DNA of 64,000 nt from Trichoplusia ni (lineage: Eukaryota > Arthropoda > Insecta > Lepidoptera > Noctuidae): positions 1-64,000 of the forward strand of contig NC_039498.1 in NCBI RefSeq assembly GCF_003590095.1, written 5' to 3'. The stretch's first letter is position 1. Each line of letters begins with the position of its first letter. Positions 11,083 to 24,200 of this stretch are shown piece by piece. Under the pieces are notes generated by a model, which did not search any database, was not told where the DNA came from, and worked only from the letters and a program-made list of their open reading frames with translations. A program made the position numbers and the translations under genes.

Positions 11083-12377
11083 TACTTTTATAAAAAGAAG
11101 TCTATCTAAACTTTTCTTTTAATTTATGAAATTCTCGCAATAAAAAATCTTGCCAAAAATAACTACGCTTAAATTACTCGATCTCTGTTTGCCCGTTTGA
11201 AACAGAAATGTAGAGGGTCCTCTGAAGTCGTTTAGAAAGAAGGAAACATAACAAGCATCACGGACAATATATTTTAGAACTTGCCTATAATCTGTTTCCC
11301 AACTACGAATAAACATTCTACGGTACGGCAATGAACATGCAATATTACTTAAATATTATGGTCTTAAGAACAAATCTTTATAGCACAATAATCGTAAAGA
11401 AGATGCTTTGTTTGTTATTTATGTAACTTTAAACTATTAAACAATGAACATTTAAAATAACAGTAGCCATTTGCGGCAATAAGCATGTTTACAACATTAT
11501 TTCATAATATTTTATTGTGTAAATGTAAACAATTTCCGCTGACATAGATAGCGTGTGTGTTTTCAAGGATTATCAAAAATAATGGCCGTTTTTAAATGTA
11601 CACATTCTTTGCTATGTGATGTCCGTAAATGCGGATCTGTCTCTTCCTGATGAAGTCAGCATGGATACTTAAAAGCGACTCTAAGCTCGTGTGTCCGTCA
11701 CAAAAATGGCCTTAAGACATAATAGAACAAAGATAATACTACCTATGTCCTGTATTATTTGAAGCTTTTTATATAATCAATCAGAGAATACAACACAATC
11801 GCTGTCATAAAATAAATGGCCACTCATGATAAAATCAGAAAACCGCAATTCCCCTTAGAAATAAGCAGCACCCATGAACATCATATTTTGTAATGTTGTG
11901 TTTTTTATTATTTTCTGTGCACATACTTTATTAAATAAATAAAAAGAAAGCCGTGATATTTTCAGACTTTTCATTTCGTTATAAGTGACGTAACTTAGGT
12001 TTGTCAATTCCATACATTTGGTCTCCTTCAAGTACTCTACCCTTGTAGAGGCTACGCCTGTCTGTGAAAATACAGAATCGTTGCAACGCGTTGATATAAA
12101 AATCTCCCAAGTTGCTATGCTATACATATTCAAAACTAGCCACAATTGGACCTCAACAGAAATAATTCAAGCATATCTTACATTTAGCCTAATAAAACTT
12201 AACATTAAAGTCAGTATTGTTATGTCCAATTGTCAGTAAATTGTTTTTATCTGCACTACTTAGATAAAGACGATCATTTTGCCATTGGTCACGGTCGGTA
12301 CACCCGAGATCTCGTACACAAGGTTATTGTAGGTATTGTAATAAGAGACGAACTGACGAAGGTATGGTTGATATTTC
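11083..12377. other. Non-coding stretch, nothing recognised
   Basis: AT-rich. Overlapping frames of 70-96 codons at 11119-12239 on opposite strands lack domains and are treated as chance. Confidence 0.55.
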
Positions 12378-12480
12378 CAGTGGCAGTAACATGAGCTTTT
12401 GAAGAATTTTGTGGAAGCGAGATGCAGCTATGCTCAGTTGTGTTGGCGTCTTGCTTTTACAAATAATGCTTAAGCAGCTT
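12378..12480. mobile_element. FB-140 fold-back repeat, copy 4 (degenerate)
   Basis: TTGTGGAAGCGAGATGCAGC with the partner GGCGTCTTGCTTTTACAAAT. The outer arms are worn. Confidence 0.5.
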
Positions 12481-15400
12481 TTTATAGACACATGTGTTAG
12501 CTGAGTTACATTGTAAATAAGTTAGATGCCATTTTCCATCGCTTAAAAAGTTAGAACCGTAGAGTCGAAGCTTTCTGATGAATGTTGACGGTTGGGTCAC
12601 ACTGTAAATAGGTAAGAGGCCAGAAAGGGAAGGCGAAATCAATTTTTCCACTGACTGAAAAATTATTAACGATTCATCAAAGGTTTCCGAATAATATTGG
12701 CATTCTTAGTACATAATTTTCAAGACAAAGTCTGTATCTGATTGTCTTTTTTAAGCCGTCTTCCATTCTACTACTATTCATAATGAAATAATAGACTTAA
12801 GAAACATTTGCCCGCTAGTAAAATACAATCCTAATACAAAAAAAGCTACGAAAAAGACCCATTCCACACGACAATGAACAATTCAATTCAAGTTAAAACA
12901 ATTTGATCGCGTGAATGGAAACGTGCAAACGCGTTTGTTATTCGCTCGGGAAATAATACAAATACATTATTGTCCACCCGGAAGATTACAACATAATTAA
13001 TTTCCGTAGTGGACTGATAATAGATGCGTGGAAAAAACTATTGTAAACAAATGTGTTTTACATACGACGGCGACGTGGAAGCGAAGTTATGTAACACTGT
13101 GAAGTAAAAATATCAAACTTATTTAAATAAAGTAGCTGATGCTAAATGTCAATGATATAAACAAAAATTGATATTTTCTACCGTTTCCTAACTGTTCTTG
13201 GCTGTTAAGTTGTATAAAATATAAAAAAAAATTGTTTTGATATTTAATTCATCAAAAAGAAAAAAAAGCGTGGGTGAAAGAAAAAACCTTTCTTTTTCCA
13301 CAAAATAACATCTCATTTATTTATCATTTGAATATCAATAAAATCATGTACCAAAAAAAGACTTACGTCTCCAAAAAAACAGAAGGAAAAAGCAGGTTTT
13401 TTTTTAATTCGATTTTATAACAGAACAGACTGGTACAAAATAATCTGAAGCTGTCCATTCCAAATGTCTTTGCCGTTTGCAACACTGAAAAATAATCTCG
13501 ACCTTTTGAAGGCGAGCGACGAGACTATGCGTCCTGTTTTATATGCATTATCCTTAAAAAGCAAGAAATAAAACTTAAAATTACTGGTAATTTGTACCTA
13601 CTCTATCTTTAGACTTTTTAAGGCAAGGTAAAATGTATAAGGGTTGACGCCTACTTCTCTTAGTCACTGCTTTGCCTTATAAGGAAAATACTGTTTGCTT
13701 GCATTTTATAAATCCATTCAGGGTCAGTTTTGAGAACTTTTAGGCATACATCAATTTAAGAATATTTACCAAGAACAAGCTCAACTATAATACGATGTTG
13801 GGATGACTTTCCTACTATGATTTAAAATGTTTTCATTGTTTATGCCAAATCCTTGGGATGGAATTTCTTTATCAAGTTTCGGCAATTCAACATAGCCCCC
13901 AACATTATTTTCAGCAAAAATAAGATTTGTGCACTCGTCAAAAAAGGAGAGCAGCAAAACAAAACTATATTGGGAAATCATTCAGCAATATTTGGTATTT
14001 AACTCAGGCCTTATTATTTTATAGGTTACGAACAAAAAATATATTTTGTTTGTTTGTATCGGCAATCGGCGATGAAATATCGACTACTCGTAATAAAAAT
14101 AACAAATGAGGTCGTAAATCATTCGTTGTCTATGGCCTCCGAATGTTTTTAACATTAATCAAATGGAAACAAAGCTCTAAAATTGGTCTGGTGTCAATTT
14201 TGGCACGTCCTATTCACACACGATAGCAAAGAAAGCTAAAGTATATTGTCTATGCTTTCTGTTATTAAAGATGCTGGCCATATGTTGTTGGAAAAAAAAT
14301 GGCGCCGAGAAAGGCGGCAGTCGGTTTTGTGCAAGTGTACAAATATTTTTCTTTTTTGTTCGTTTTGTTATAGGCTGAACATTATCACGTTTCAGTCCAT
14401 TTGCGTCTATCTAAAACAAAAGGGTTTTATGTTTTATCTATGGTCGTTGGCGCCACTCCGATACACCGACACATGAACGTTTTTGTCGGTGATTTATCGC
14501 TTTGGAGGCCAATACTGTTTCCGTTGTTATGCTGGGATTTGTGAATGGAATTTTGCAGGAAACAAAATAATTATTACAATTAATTACTAAGCTATAATAA
14601 GCAAATGTGTTTTTGTAATCATATGTATTTGATACATTAGTAGGTATATTATAAACGGAAAGACAACTTGCTGCTGCGGATTTTTTTGCGTCGTTTCTTC
14701 TCTCTAGTAGAAGCACTTACGGACCGGTCCAAAGGTTTTGAGCGGACGATTCTGGGTGGCTTCTTAGTAAATTAATTTAAACTACTTATATAATTTTTTA
14801 TTTTGATATTGAATGAGATACTAAAAATACAAATGAAAACTACCACTTCTGTTGCCGGAAATAAAAAACTTTCTTCAAGACTATTCCGAAAAAGAAATCC
14901 GCCTCGGTGAAACGGTGATAAACTTCAAATTAAGCATGTCAGAACCGAATAGTATCTCTAAGTTTGAGAGTTGTCTGAATACTTCTACAAAAAGAATCGA
15001 TCGCTTTTGCCAAATCATTTCGCAATTAAAGTGTTTTTCGGGTTTTCATTATTTTGTTGTGCTGAATCATGTACATTAATTAATCTTCCTGTTGTTTTTA
15101 AAGTAATGCTTGAAATCGGAACTTTGCAACAGTAGGTACGAATAATTCAGTGGCGTATTTCCTTGTGGGTTTCCATGGACAAAAATTTTGTTGTGAATAT
15201 AATTATAATTATCAGTTGACTTAACCGCAGGGTTCTACCGGTTTAATGGGAAATGATGAACGTCTTACATTTTTTATGAAATAAAGTGGCTAGACTAAAG
15301 CATTATTTTTTTCCACTTTATATAGCAAATGTTTGAAAACAGGTCTTTGATTTAATCCTCACTTCATACCTTACCTACTCACCTCAACGAGTATTAAACA

Positions 15401-17142
15401 CGGATGTGACCGTTACCATCCTCAGGCGAAAAACTAATAAAGCCAGTCTCCATTTAACTTTACTTATAAATACAAAATTTTACGATTTTAATCCTTATTT
15501 TGCGCGACATCTGCCGTGAATTTCTGTTAGGGCAACACATAATCTGTTTAGCGGGTGGCAACATTTTATTACATTTTAACGTTTTGTGCTTATAGTTTAA
15601 GTCGTTAAAATTTTAACGGCTCTCAATGAGATGTTTACGACTAACAATATTTTATCCCATTATTATGATAATGCAACGGACATAATATATTTACCGAAAA
15701 ATTAAAGTTGACTTGATTGTGTCACGTTTAATTTTAACGACTGCACCAGGACGAGGCTGACAATAAAATGACATTAGGGAGCCATTTTGATTTTGTTTTT
15801 TCTTCTTTTGATAATCTCTGGCAGTCTAGTTTGGAAGAGTTATTGATCTACTTACTTATGCCCTTGCCGACATATCATTTTTTATGTAGTAATTACAATA
15901 AAAACATAAAGTAGTAGTTTTACACATAAATTAAGTACTTACTATAAAATATGAAATACTTTAAAAAATAAACATAAAATTACGAAATAAACTAACGATA
16001 CATTTTTGGGACTAGAGTAAGGTCTTAAAATATCTTTCTTCAACTTGGTACACAACACATCACCGAAGGAATCCATCTTTTTGACACCAGATAATGTTTA
16101 TGATAAAAATCCGTGTTGACAGAGGAGACTGGCTACCAAGACTTAAGAGAAAAAAAACTAACCTTTAAATCATGTGGACGTAAAAAATGTAAATAAAAAC
16201 TTCGATGCTAATCGTCTGGCTGAGTTTGTAGGGCTACCTGTTTTCAATCACCTTTTTTTTAATATTAGATACGTCCGCCCTTTTTGATCGTATATCGATA
16301 TTAGACAAATACTTGTATGTTAAACTTTTATATAATGTAAAAGCAAATTAAAGAAGAACTAGCAACACAACATAAATTTCGAACGTTTTAAATTTTGAAT
16401 ATGGTTATCGCGCATTCGTATTATCGCTAAATTAAAACAGGTCATTTTATTTTTAGAATACTACTGAATTTGTGCAGAATTCGCGATATTTATCCCGATA
16501 TCACGTCCTGTGGTATATGACGCATTCAATTTGTTAGATGTCAAAGGATTTTCATATCTCATTACAATACAAAATAAATAAATTCGATCTAGCAGTAGCT
16601 CAACAAGGTTACGAGGAAAGACTTACCTCAAGTACAAGTATGTGAAAGTTACTACCGATTTTATTACAAAATCACTGTAATAACCCAATTTTGATATGGA
16701 CTATGATAAAACTTGGCATACTGTTAACTTAAAATAAAAGAAGTGTCATGGGAACCAACGAATACTGTGTTCTTGCTCAAGCTAAGACTTTTCTATATTT
16801 GTACAAGTAAGTTCACAGTACCGCACGAAACTCGATGCAAGTACAAAACAAATAACCAAACGTGTTAGACGTGTTAGTAACATTTAATACTTAAAATTAC
16901 CACAGCATTATTGTTTCACATCTCAACGTATGGCAGCTGCATTCAATTTATAGCCTAACGCTTCAAGTTACAAGAAAACACATGTTTAATAACAGTGGAG
17001 GAACTGTGAAAAATGTTCATTTAAATAATCATTACCGTTTCTTCGAAGCACTCGATGATTAGGAACTTCACACTTCCAGAAAAAAATAATCCTGGCTCTA
17101 AACAAATAAGCCTGTGATTTCGGATTCTTAGAAAGATTTGTC
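12481..17142. other. Long AT-rich non-coding stretch
   Basis: No exon or known repeat found in 4.7 kb. A-rich tracts occur near 13225-13300 and 13373-13410. Frames of 60-92 codons (for example on the minus strand at 14438-14716) are isolated, overlap frames on the other strand and show no recognisable motif. Confidence 0.5.
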
Positions 17143-17320
17143 GTATCATATGTGACAGTTTGATCTTAGGAATCTTTCTCGAGGAATTTTCTACTCTATT
17201 TTTAAGATGATAAGGTTTGATTAAGAATGAAACATCACATGTGACAATTTGATCTTAGGAAACATTGCCAAGGAATTTTAGACTCTATTTTAATTCTTAT
17301 AAGTTTTGAATTAGATAAGA
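17143..17320 (+). repeat. Diverged tandem duplication, 89-bp period
   Basis: Two adjacent units share ATGTGACARTTTGATCTTAG, then AGGAATTTT and ACTCTATTTT, then AAGTTTTGA or AAGGTTTGA, offset by 89 bp. They differ at many positions, so the duplication is old. Confidence 0.75.
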
Positions 17321-18072
17321 GTGTTTTTTTTATTAAGTGCATGCGTACGTGATCCGTAACTTTTTTAGGGGCGAGGTCCAAATATAAAAGTTATGTCCTT
17401 GGGAACTTCGTCCCCTTTTATAATGTATTAAACACAATAAACATGTTCTAAAAATCGTCAGAATGTGGTTTTTTCTAGTGTCATAAAATTTTCATCCCTA
17501 TTGTGGAATATACGGATTTATGTTACATTTTATTAGTGATGTTAATTTGTGACCTTAGATTGTAGAGCGATAATTTTAACCTGAATTGTGACAAAAAAGT
17601 TTGGCTCTAAAATGTGGACCTCTATGGTGTAACTATTATCGGTTATTATGTTTGATCCTAGTGACCCTATGTGAGTTGGGTGAATACAATGAATGTGCAA
17701 ATTGTGTTTGCGGTCGAAACTGTTTTGCGCAATTTGTTTTTTTTCATATAATTTACTTCATATTCGACTTTCTTTCGTTAATTTTACTATGAGCCCGTGG
17801 TAATTTTAAAGCACAAAAATATTTTGTTATATCTAGTATTTCTCGTTGTACGTCCATATTTTTTGAACGTCTTTACCACCAATATATTAAGCAGAAAAAA
17901 TCCCATAAATTATTACATGCATCTGACCAATAAATCAACACCATAGTCGCCCGTCGCCAAAGTCGCACTTGACAAGTTTTATAATCATGTTTTCAAGCCT
18001 AAGCTAAAATACCAACAATTTAAATTCATCGTCCATAGTGTATAACCGAAACTTGACATTGAAGACAAGTTA
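17321..18072. other. Non-coding stretch, nothing recognised
   Basis: AT-rich. A 63-codon frame at 17601-17792 is rich in Cys, Phe and Leu but does not resemble a known protein. Confidence 0.55.
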
Positions 18073-18214
18073 GGGGGTCTACCACCAGCTCTTAAAATAA
18101 CGCTGTCGTAGTTGTCAAAGCGAGATGGCACGATACTGCTCTCTATCTTGTAGCTCCCCATCTCCCTTCCACGTTTTCAATAGTACTTCTTTGAGAAATG
18201 ATGGTAGTCCCCCC
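18073..18214. mobile_element. FB-140 fold-back repeat, copy 5 (well preserved)
   Basis: Starts GGGGGTCTACCACCAGCTCT and ends ATGATGGTAGTCCCCCC, an inverted pair. The inner arms AAGCGAGATGG and CCCATCTCCCTTCCAC also pair. The near-complete palindrome of about 142 bp defines the family layout: outer arm of about 40 bp, inner GGAAGCGAGA arm, short centre. No ORF. Confidence 0.75.
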
Positions 18215-21200
18215 GTCCAAAAATATTCATACATTTATATTGATGTCCCCAAGACATATTAATCATTATGCGCGAAGCATCCAATGCTAAAGGGTTACCG
18301 TATAGCCACCGCAGCGTCTTATTTCAACATTGATGAATAACTTTGTACCATTCACAAATACTTTACCATCTTAATAATAACATACTAACATTTAACACTT
18401 AACCTTTATTTTAAAGGCGTTAAAGTCTACTTTAGTATGGAAAAAGGTTTCTTGATCTCCAGATTTTCGTGGTAATGTCTGTCCTTCGTCTCTAATACCA
18501 GTTGCTTATTCAGATGTGTCCCCTCTGTTAATAAATTAAGATTATAGTGGATTAAAGCGTAAGCTCTGAAAGCCATGCAGGTATTTGTTATACTAAGTGT
18601 GAGATATGGTTATTATTTAATACACGAACCGACCAAAATTATATTGCCGGCATTACGCAATGTAAGGTCATCAGATTCATTTAAGTACACGGAAGGTGTT
18701 ACAAAATAAGGTGAGACCTGTATAATAATATACTTTAAAAATGTAAATTATGATTATAGTATATTTCGTTATATGTTGCTCAAGAAACCAGCTGTTTGAC
18801 TCTGCCGCTACTTTTTGTTTGGGAACCCAGTCGAAACAGAATCGAGTTTTGGTCACAATTAATTTGTAACTACATATATTATACTATAGTTATAAGGGTT
18901 ACGATCTGTCTTTTTACAAAAAATGTTTTTATAGGAGCAGGATAGAAAAAAGACAAAAATAAGGAACAAAGGTTTAGCTAACTTATGGAATTTTACAAAT
19001 CAGCCGTGTAGCTAAAGAGCATCACACAAAAGCCTACTCGTAAAACGAAAAAGAAAACAAACATTTCGAACATTAAGTTTTCTTTTTAAATACAAGTAAA
19101 TACTTTTTACGGAAACCTCAGTACACACACTGGCCGGTCAAAGCGGCCGTACACGAACACTTTCTCTCACATTAACGTTTCTTTAGTTAAGGTATTGTTT
19201 ACCCACAAACAAAAGTAAAAGCATAAACAATGCGTAAATGAGGGAAAAAGTGTAAGTTGTTTATGGTGTGTGGAATATTAAGTACTAAGTAGTCTTGAAG
19301 TTTCTTGTACAATTTGTCTTAAACGACGTCACACGTGGGGTCTGCGTTTACATCAAGAAGTTATTTAATGATAATATCAGCCTGTAAATACTGTAATGTT
19401 AAGGACTCTCTCTATATAAGTATATTATAAGCTTTAATAAGCATTGATCGCAACGCTTGCTAAACGCATCTTGATTTCAGATTTCAATATGTATAATACA
19501 GAGCTTGTATACAATTAACATTCTGACAATGTTAATACTTACAAGTCCTTCAAATATACTGAATTGAAAAGATAAAGAAATGTCGAATACTTTCAAACAC
19601 TTTAGTCAGCCCAAGGCACTAACACTCGTAAAAGTTTAATTAAACTACTAGCCCTTTCTCATGCCTGCTTCCTTCACTGAAACTACAGGAAGTTCTACTA
19701 ATGCATTAATGTTTTTAATTCATCAATCCACGAACATCCCTAGTGATTCTATAAAGGTGTGGAGACACGACAGTGGCAAGTGAACTTTAATGTCATGTAA
19801 AATAATGTCATGTAATTTCATTATTTTTTCTATTGTATCACTTTAGTACCTACCTAAATATTGATCGTAAGGGTCAACGTTCTAGATCCTGTAATTATTG
19901 TACGATGGCCCAAATATTTGTACAGTCTGCCACACATTGCGAGTCAAAACTAATAACAATCAACCTTAACTGCTTTATAATAAAGGTGCTTTTAAAGTCA
20001 AAGTTTTTTTGTTGGTTGTCTGTACCTGCCCTGAAATAGGAGTGGTCACAACTAGGTTAGCGTTACACTTCTTCCATTATTCACTGGGAACTTCGGAATT
20101 AGGCTCTATTTATCTACGTCATTAATTATTCTATAGAAATATCTTTGATTGATACCTTTTTGGTGTATTTGGAACGAACTTTTACGTGGTGTTCTCAATT
20201 ACAGCTAAGATTGATTGATGATTTGATAGAGCTACTTTGGTCCTTTGTATTGTTTGACTAGCCAGTGATTTATAAACCGTCATGCAAATTTAAGAAAAAA
20301 AATGACGTTTAGTTTTCTTTTTTTAAACTAGCGAGAGAAATGGTAGATACTTGTACATGACCATAAGGAAAACCTAGTGTTTATGGAAGTATAAAATATG
20401 GCAATACCATTGCCATATAAATGGCATAAACCTCATTTTATGCAAAGAATATAAAATCAATTTTAAGCAAAAAGAAAATACCTTCTAGCACTGATATCAA
20501 GCTTACCTTCATAATCGAAACATCTCTTTCTGTCTGTCCCTCTTAATACCTTCCTAAATGGTACCTGTTTGATGTTTTAAGTGCTCGTACTCCACAAAGC
20601 AAAATTCAATTATCCCAACATTCCAATACTAACACAATAAGTCAGAAAGAAAAGATAAGAAAGTAGGTTCGAAATAAATTATCATTTCACTTCTAGATTT
20701 TCTTTTCTATGCCAAAGGGAAAAAGCAAAGAGAATTCCGAATTCAATCTCGAAGCGCGGGAAACGCTAAGTGGCAATTTAGATTCTATTTCATGTAAAAT
20801 ACCTTGAGGACATTTTTTAAACGCAAAGGAAGGCACGGGAATATTGCTATACTAACAACATAAAAAAAAATGCTTTATAAGTTTTCAGATAAGTAAAAAG
20901 GTCGGTTGTCATTTTCAGCCAGGGGCATATGTACGTAGTAATCAAAGTACTATTTTTCATTTAAGTATCCAGAATTCGATTGTTTGGTAGGTATACTTTA
21001 ACTGATTCAACATTGTTACAAAATTGAAAAGGTCTTGAATAAATAACTGAAGTGATTGATTTATGAGGTTATGGACCGTATTTAACCTCATATAAATCAC
21101 GTTCCAATGTTTTAAACAACAGTTTAAATAAAAATCATAACCGTAGAGACAGACTCTCTTTGAAGACTATGAACTTTTATAACCCTGCTTTTTTAAGTTT

Positions 21201-24200
21201 TTAAAGTAATTAGGTTTTTATACCTGAAATATAACACTTCGTTAAAATAAAAAAAAGCATCCTTCTCTCAAAATTTCAATAAAGGAAATTAAAAATTTAA
21301 TTATCAGTTCGTCCCATCAGAAATCAGGATCGGTAATAAAACTATTTTCCTGGTTGATTAAATTTCATTGGTTACGGAATATAATTAGTGGTGATTATTA
21401 TCTCAAACACATAAATCTTGCATTATATGTATGCGTGGGGTTCGTATAATCCTTACAATGGATGTTTCTAAATTTAAAATGAGTACTCGACGCTTCCCTG
21501 AACCATAGATCAGATTTACGATAAGGGATATAAATCGATAATGCTTAACGGCCCTTTAATGTTTTGGTTCATTTTTTGAATAATTACTTTTTTTTGGTGT
21601 GAATAAATAACGGTTTCATGTGGCGCCTAGATTTGAAAAAAATGTTTTGTTTAAATTAAGAACGTTCTTTATTGCAGCTATTACATTATTCAGTAATTTA
21701 AATAACGTTCGTTCGTAAGAAGATAAATGGTAGGTAGTCTTTGTATTAAATCAGTGTTAGTTTTTTTTTTTTCACTTTATACAGAATTTTAGAGGAATGT
21801 TTTTTTTCAATTCAAGACAAATCAATATAATAATCATTAATATGACTAAATTGGCTACTTACTGCACGCAATTAATTCTTAAAAGTTTAGCTTAAGACGG
21901 ATTACCCCTATTCATAATAATATATAAACTCAAATTTTACCCAACCTCCTTTCTTATGCATCGAATGCACTGCTATTGAAGGGTGAACAAACCTGTCAGC
22001 GGGCTAGCTCACGATCGCATCACTTTAACTGGCACATTATCACACGACGTGACTTCATTATTTGCCTTTCATAAGGCTGGCTGATTTGTGTGGCAACTGT
22101 CATGAGAAGCGTATTTATTGATGTTGCAGTATTAAGACAAATCAAAGCGTATCTGTATGTGTATTTAAGATATTTCTTATTTACTGGAAGAGACATTTTC
22201 CGACTAGTTTATGATTGAAGACGTAAATAATGGGGTAGTTCGTTGGATGTTTGTTAAGTAAATGAATTCGTCGAGCGTTTGTTAAATAAAAGAATATCAA
22301 ACAGTCGACTACGAGTGGAGATAATTTATAATAGAATTTTTAAATCTAAATGGACTTTTTAATCAGTAAGCGATCCGTCGGCAAACGCCAAGCGCCAAGC
22401 ATTATATTAAAAAATTAATTTACTTTAGCAACTCTCCTTTGAATAACACTATTCTTTTTTTATTTCAGGTCAAACAGCGGCCTTTACATCAAGAAAAATA
22501 GTCTAGTGTAGTTTATTATCTAGCCAAGCCCGAACACTATCTGTCAGACTTTATCAAGTTCCTGGGTTCTTCGAAATACTACGCATTTCGCACAATACTA
22601 CGACATACCCAACAAACAAAATACGTATTACTGACCGTCTATAATATTGGTATCTGAATTAATATTGATGAAACTTACCTTATAATCAGCAGTCGTAAGA
22701 TTTGATGAGATTGCTTTTAATAATAGAATCGAAAAAGGTTGTATGTTGGCCGGCAAAAGTCTTATTCAATGAACACCTGTACTTATTTGCCTTATTGATC
22801 TACAAATGGAGTTATAAGATACTTTTACAACATACGTTTCTGTTTATTCCCTTTAAGAGAAAATCGTACGTGACGCACATGTCATAACCATATTGAAATA
22901 ACACAGATATTTGTAATTCTGCATTGTGAAAACCATTGCAAACACCCAACAGTTGGCCTGACTCACACTGTGACACATTTAGGCCACTGATACGCGCCAA
23001 TACCGAAAAACAATTGAATTTACACGATGCTTACAACTCGCAACGCTTCCATTGCGTTCTTTATTCAGGACAAACGTAAATGGTTGCTGTTTGACTCGGC
23101 AATGGATAGGGTGATGTTGGGGCTTTACCTATGGTCCTGGATGGCAAAGTTCAGCGTCGTTGGAGAGTGGGAAAGGACAGACTGGGACGAACCACGCGTA
23201 GCCATATTTTTAGACTGCGTATCGCATGTTAGTCATTACTGGACCACATGGTGTAGCTTAATCAATTTAGTCTATTTATTTTGTAATTTGAAAGGGCAGC
23301 GTTGACTCACAATGAAACTGACAAACACGTTTAAACAATAGTGCGTACAGAAATAATACCTAGCTTAGTTAAACAGGAAAATAAATAAACCCCTCGTATT
23401 TATTATTTTAGATAAAAATATTGGTCGCTTGTATGTTTTTTGAGGTAAATAATTTTGTCCTTATTTTTTTTGTAATAATCATACTTGACTTAAGTCATGT
23501 AAACTGTTTTGTATCTAGTATCAAAGGTCGGAATCTTTTCACTATTATTTAAAAAAAAATTGACAATAAGACTGGCATTTAACCCCGTAATTGCGAGACT
23601 AATTAAAAAAATATTTCAATTGAGCTCTAAATCATTCACAGAACCATTGCTCTTACCCCATAAATAGAAGGATCAGCTTTCACTTCAGTAATTAATCAAA
23701 CAAGGCCCTTTACCCTTTAGTTTTGTTCTGTCTGGCAGTTTGTTTGTACAATTGCCCAGTTGCATACACGACGAAACCAGAACAAATTTATCTTTGCTGT
23801 TGACGGAAATCGGAACTAATTTTCTCCGAACAAATTTGACAGCGTTTGAAGTGATGGCAGTGCTACTAGCGCCACTTTCACTGGCATACGTAAGTTTGTA
23901 ATACTGTAACCCTTTTAAATGTCAAGTTAAACCGAGACCCGTCGTCCTCGTAATTAACAACTGTCTTTAATCTTGTTTTTGTTAGAGATTGGACGGGCAA
24001 AGACAACTTTGTTCAGCCTCTGTTGAGTGAATTTAATTTTAGGATTTGTTTTATTGTACTAAGGTGTTTCGTTATTTATCTTGGGTTTTTGAATTAAAAG
24101 GAAATGAGATGAGATTATTCTATGGCTTCCTTTGAATCTGTTAGAGCGATATCTGTATCACACTCATTTTATCGACGAAAGTATGTGAAAGTGTTGGTGT

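Noticed and set aside
23027..23305. 92-codon frame containing SAMDRVMLG, similar to a motif in LINE proteins
   Set aside because: The expected following motifs (such as KWxWAGH) are absent in any frame, so the similarity is too short to call a LINE.
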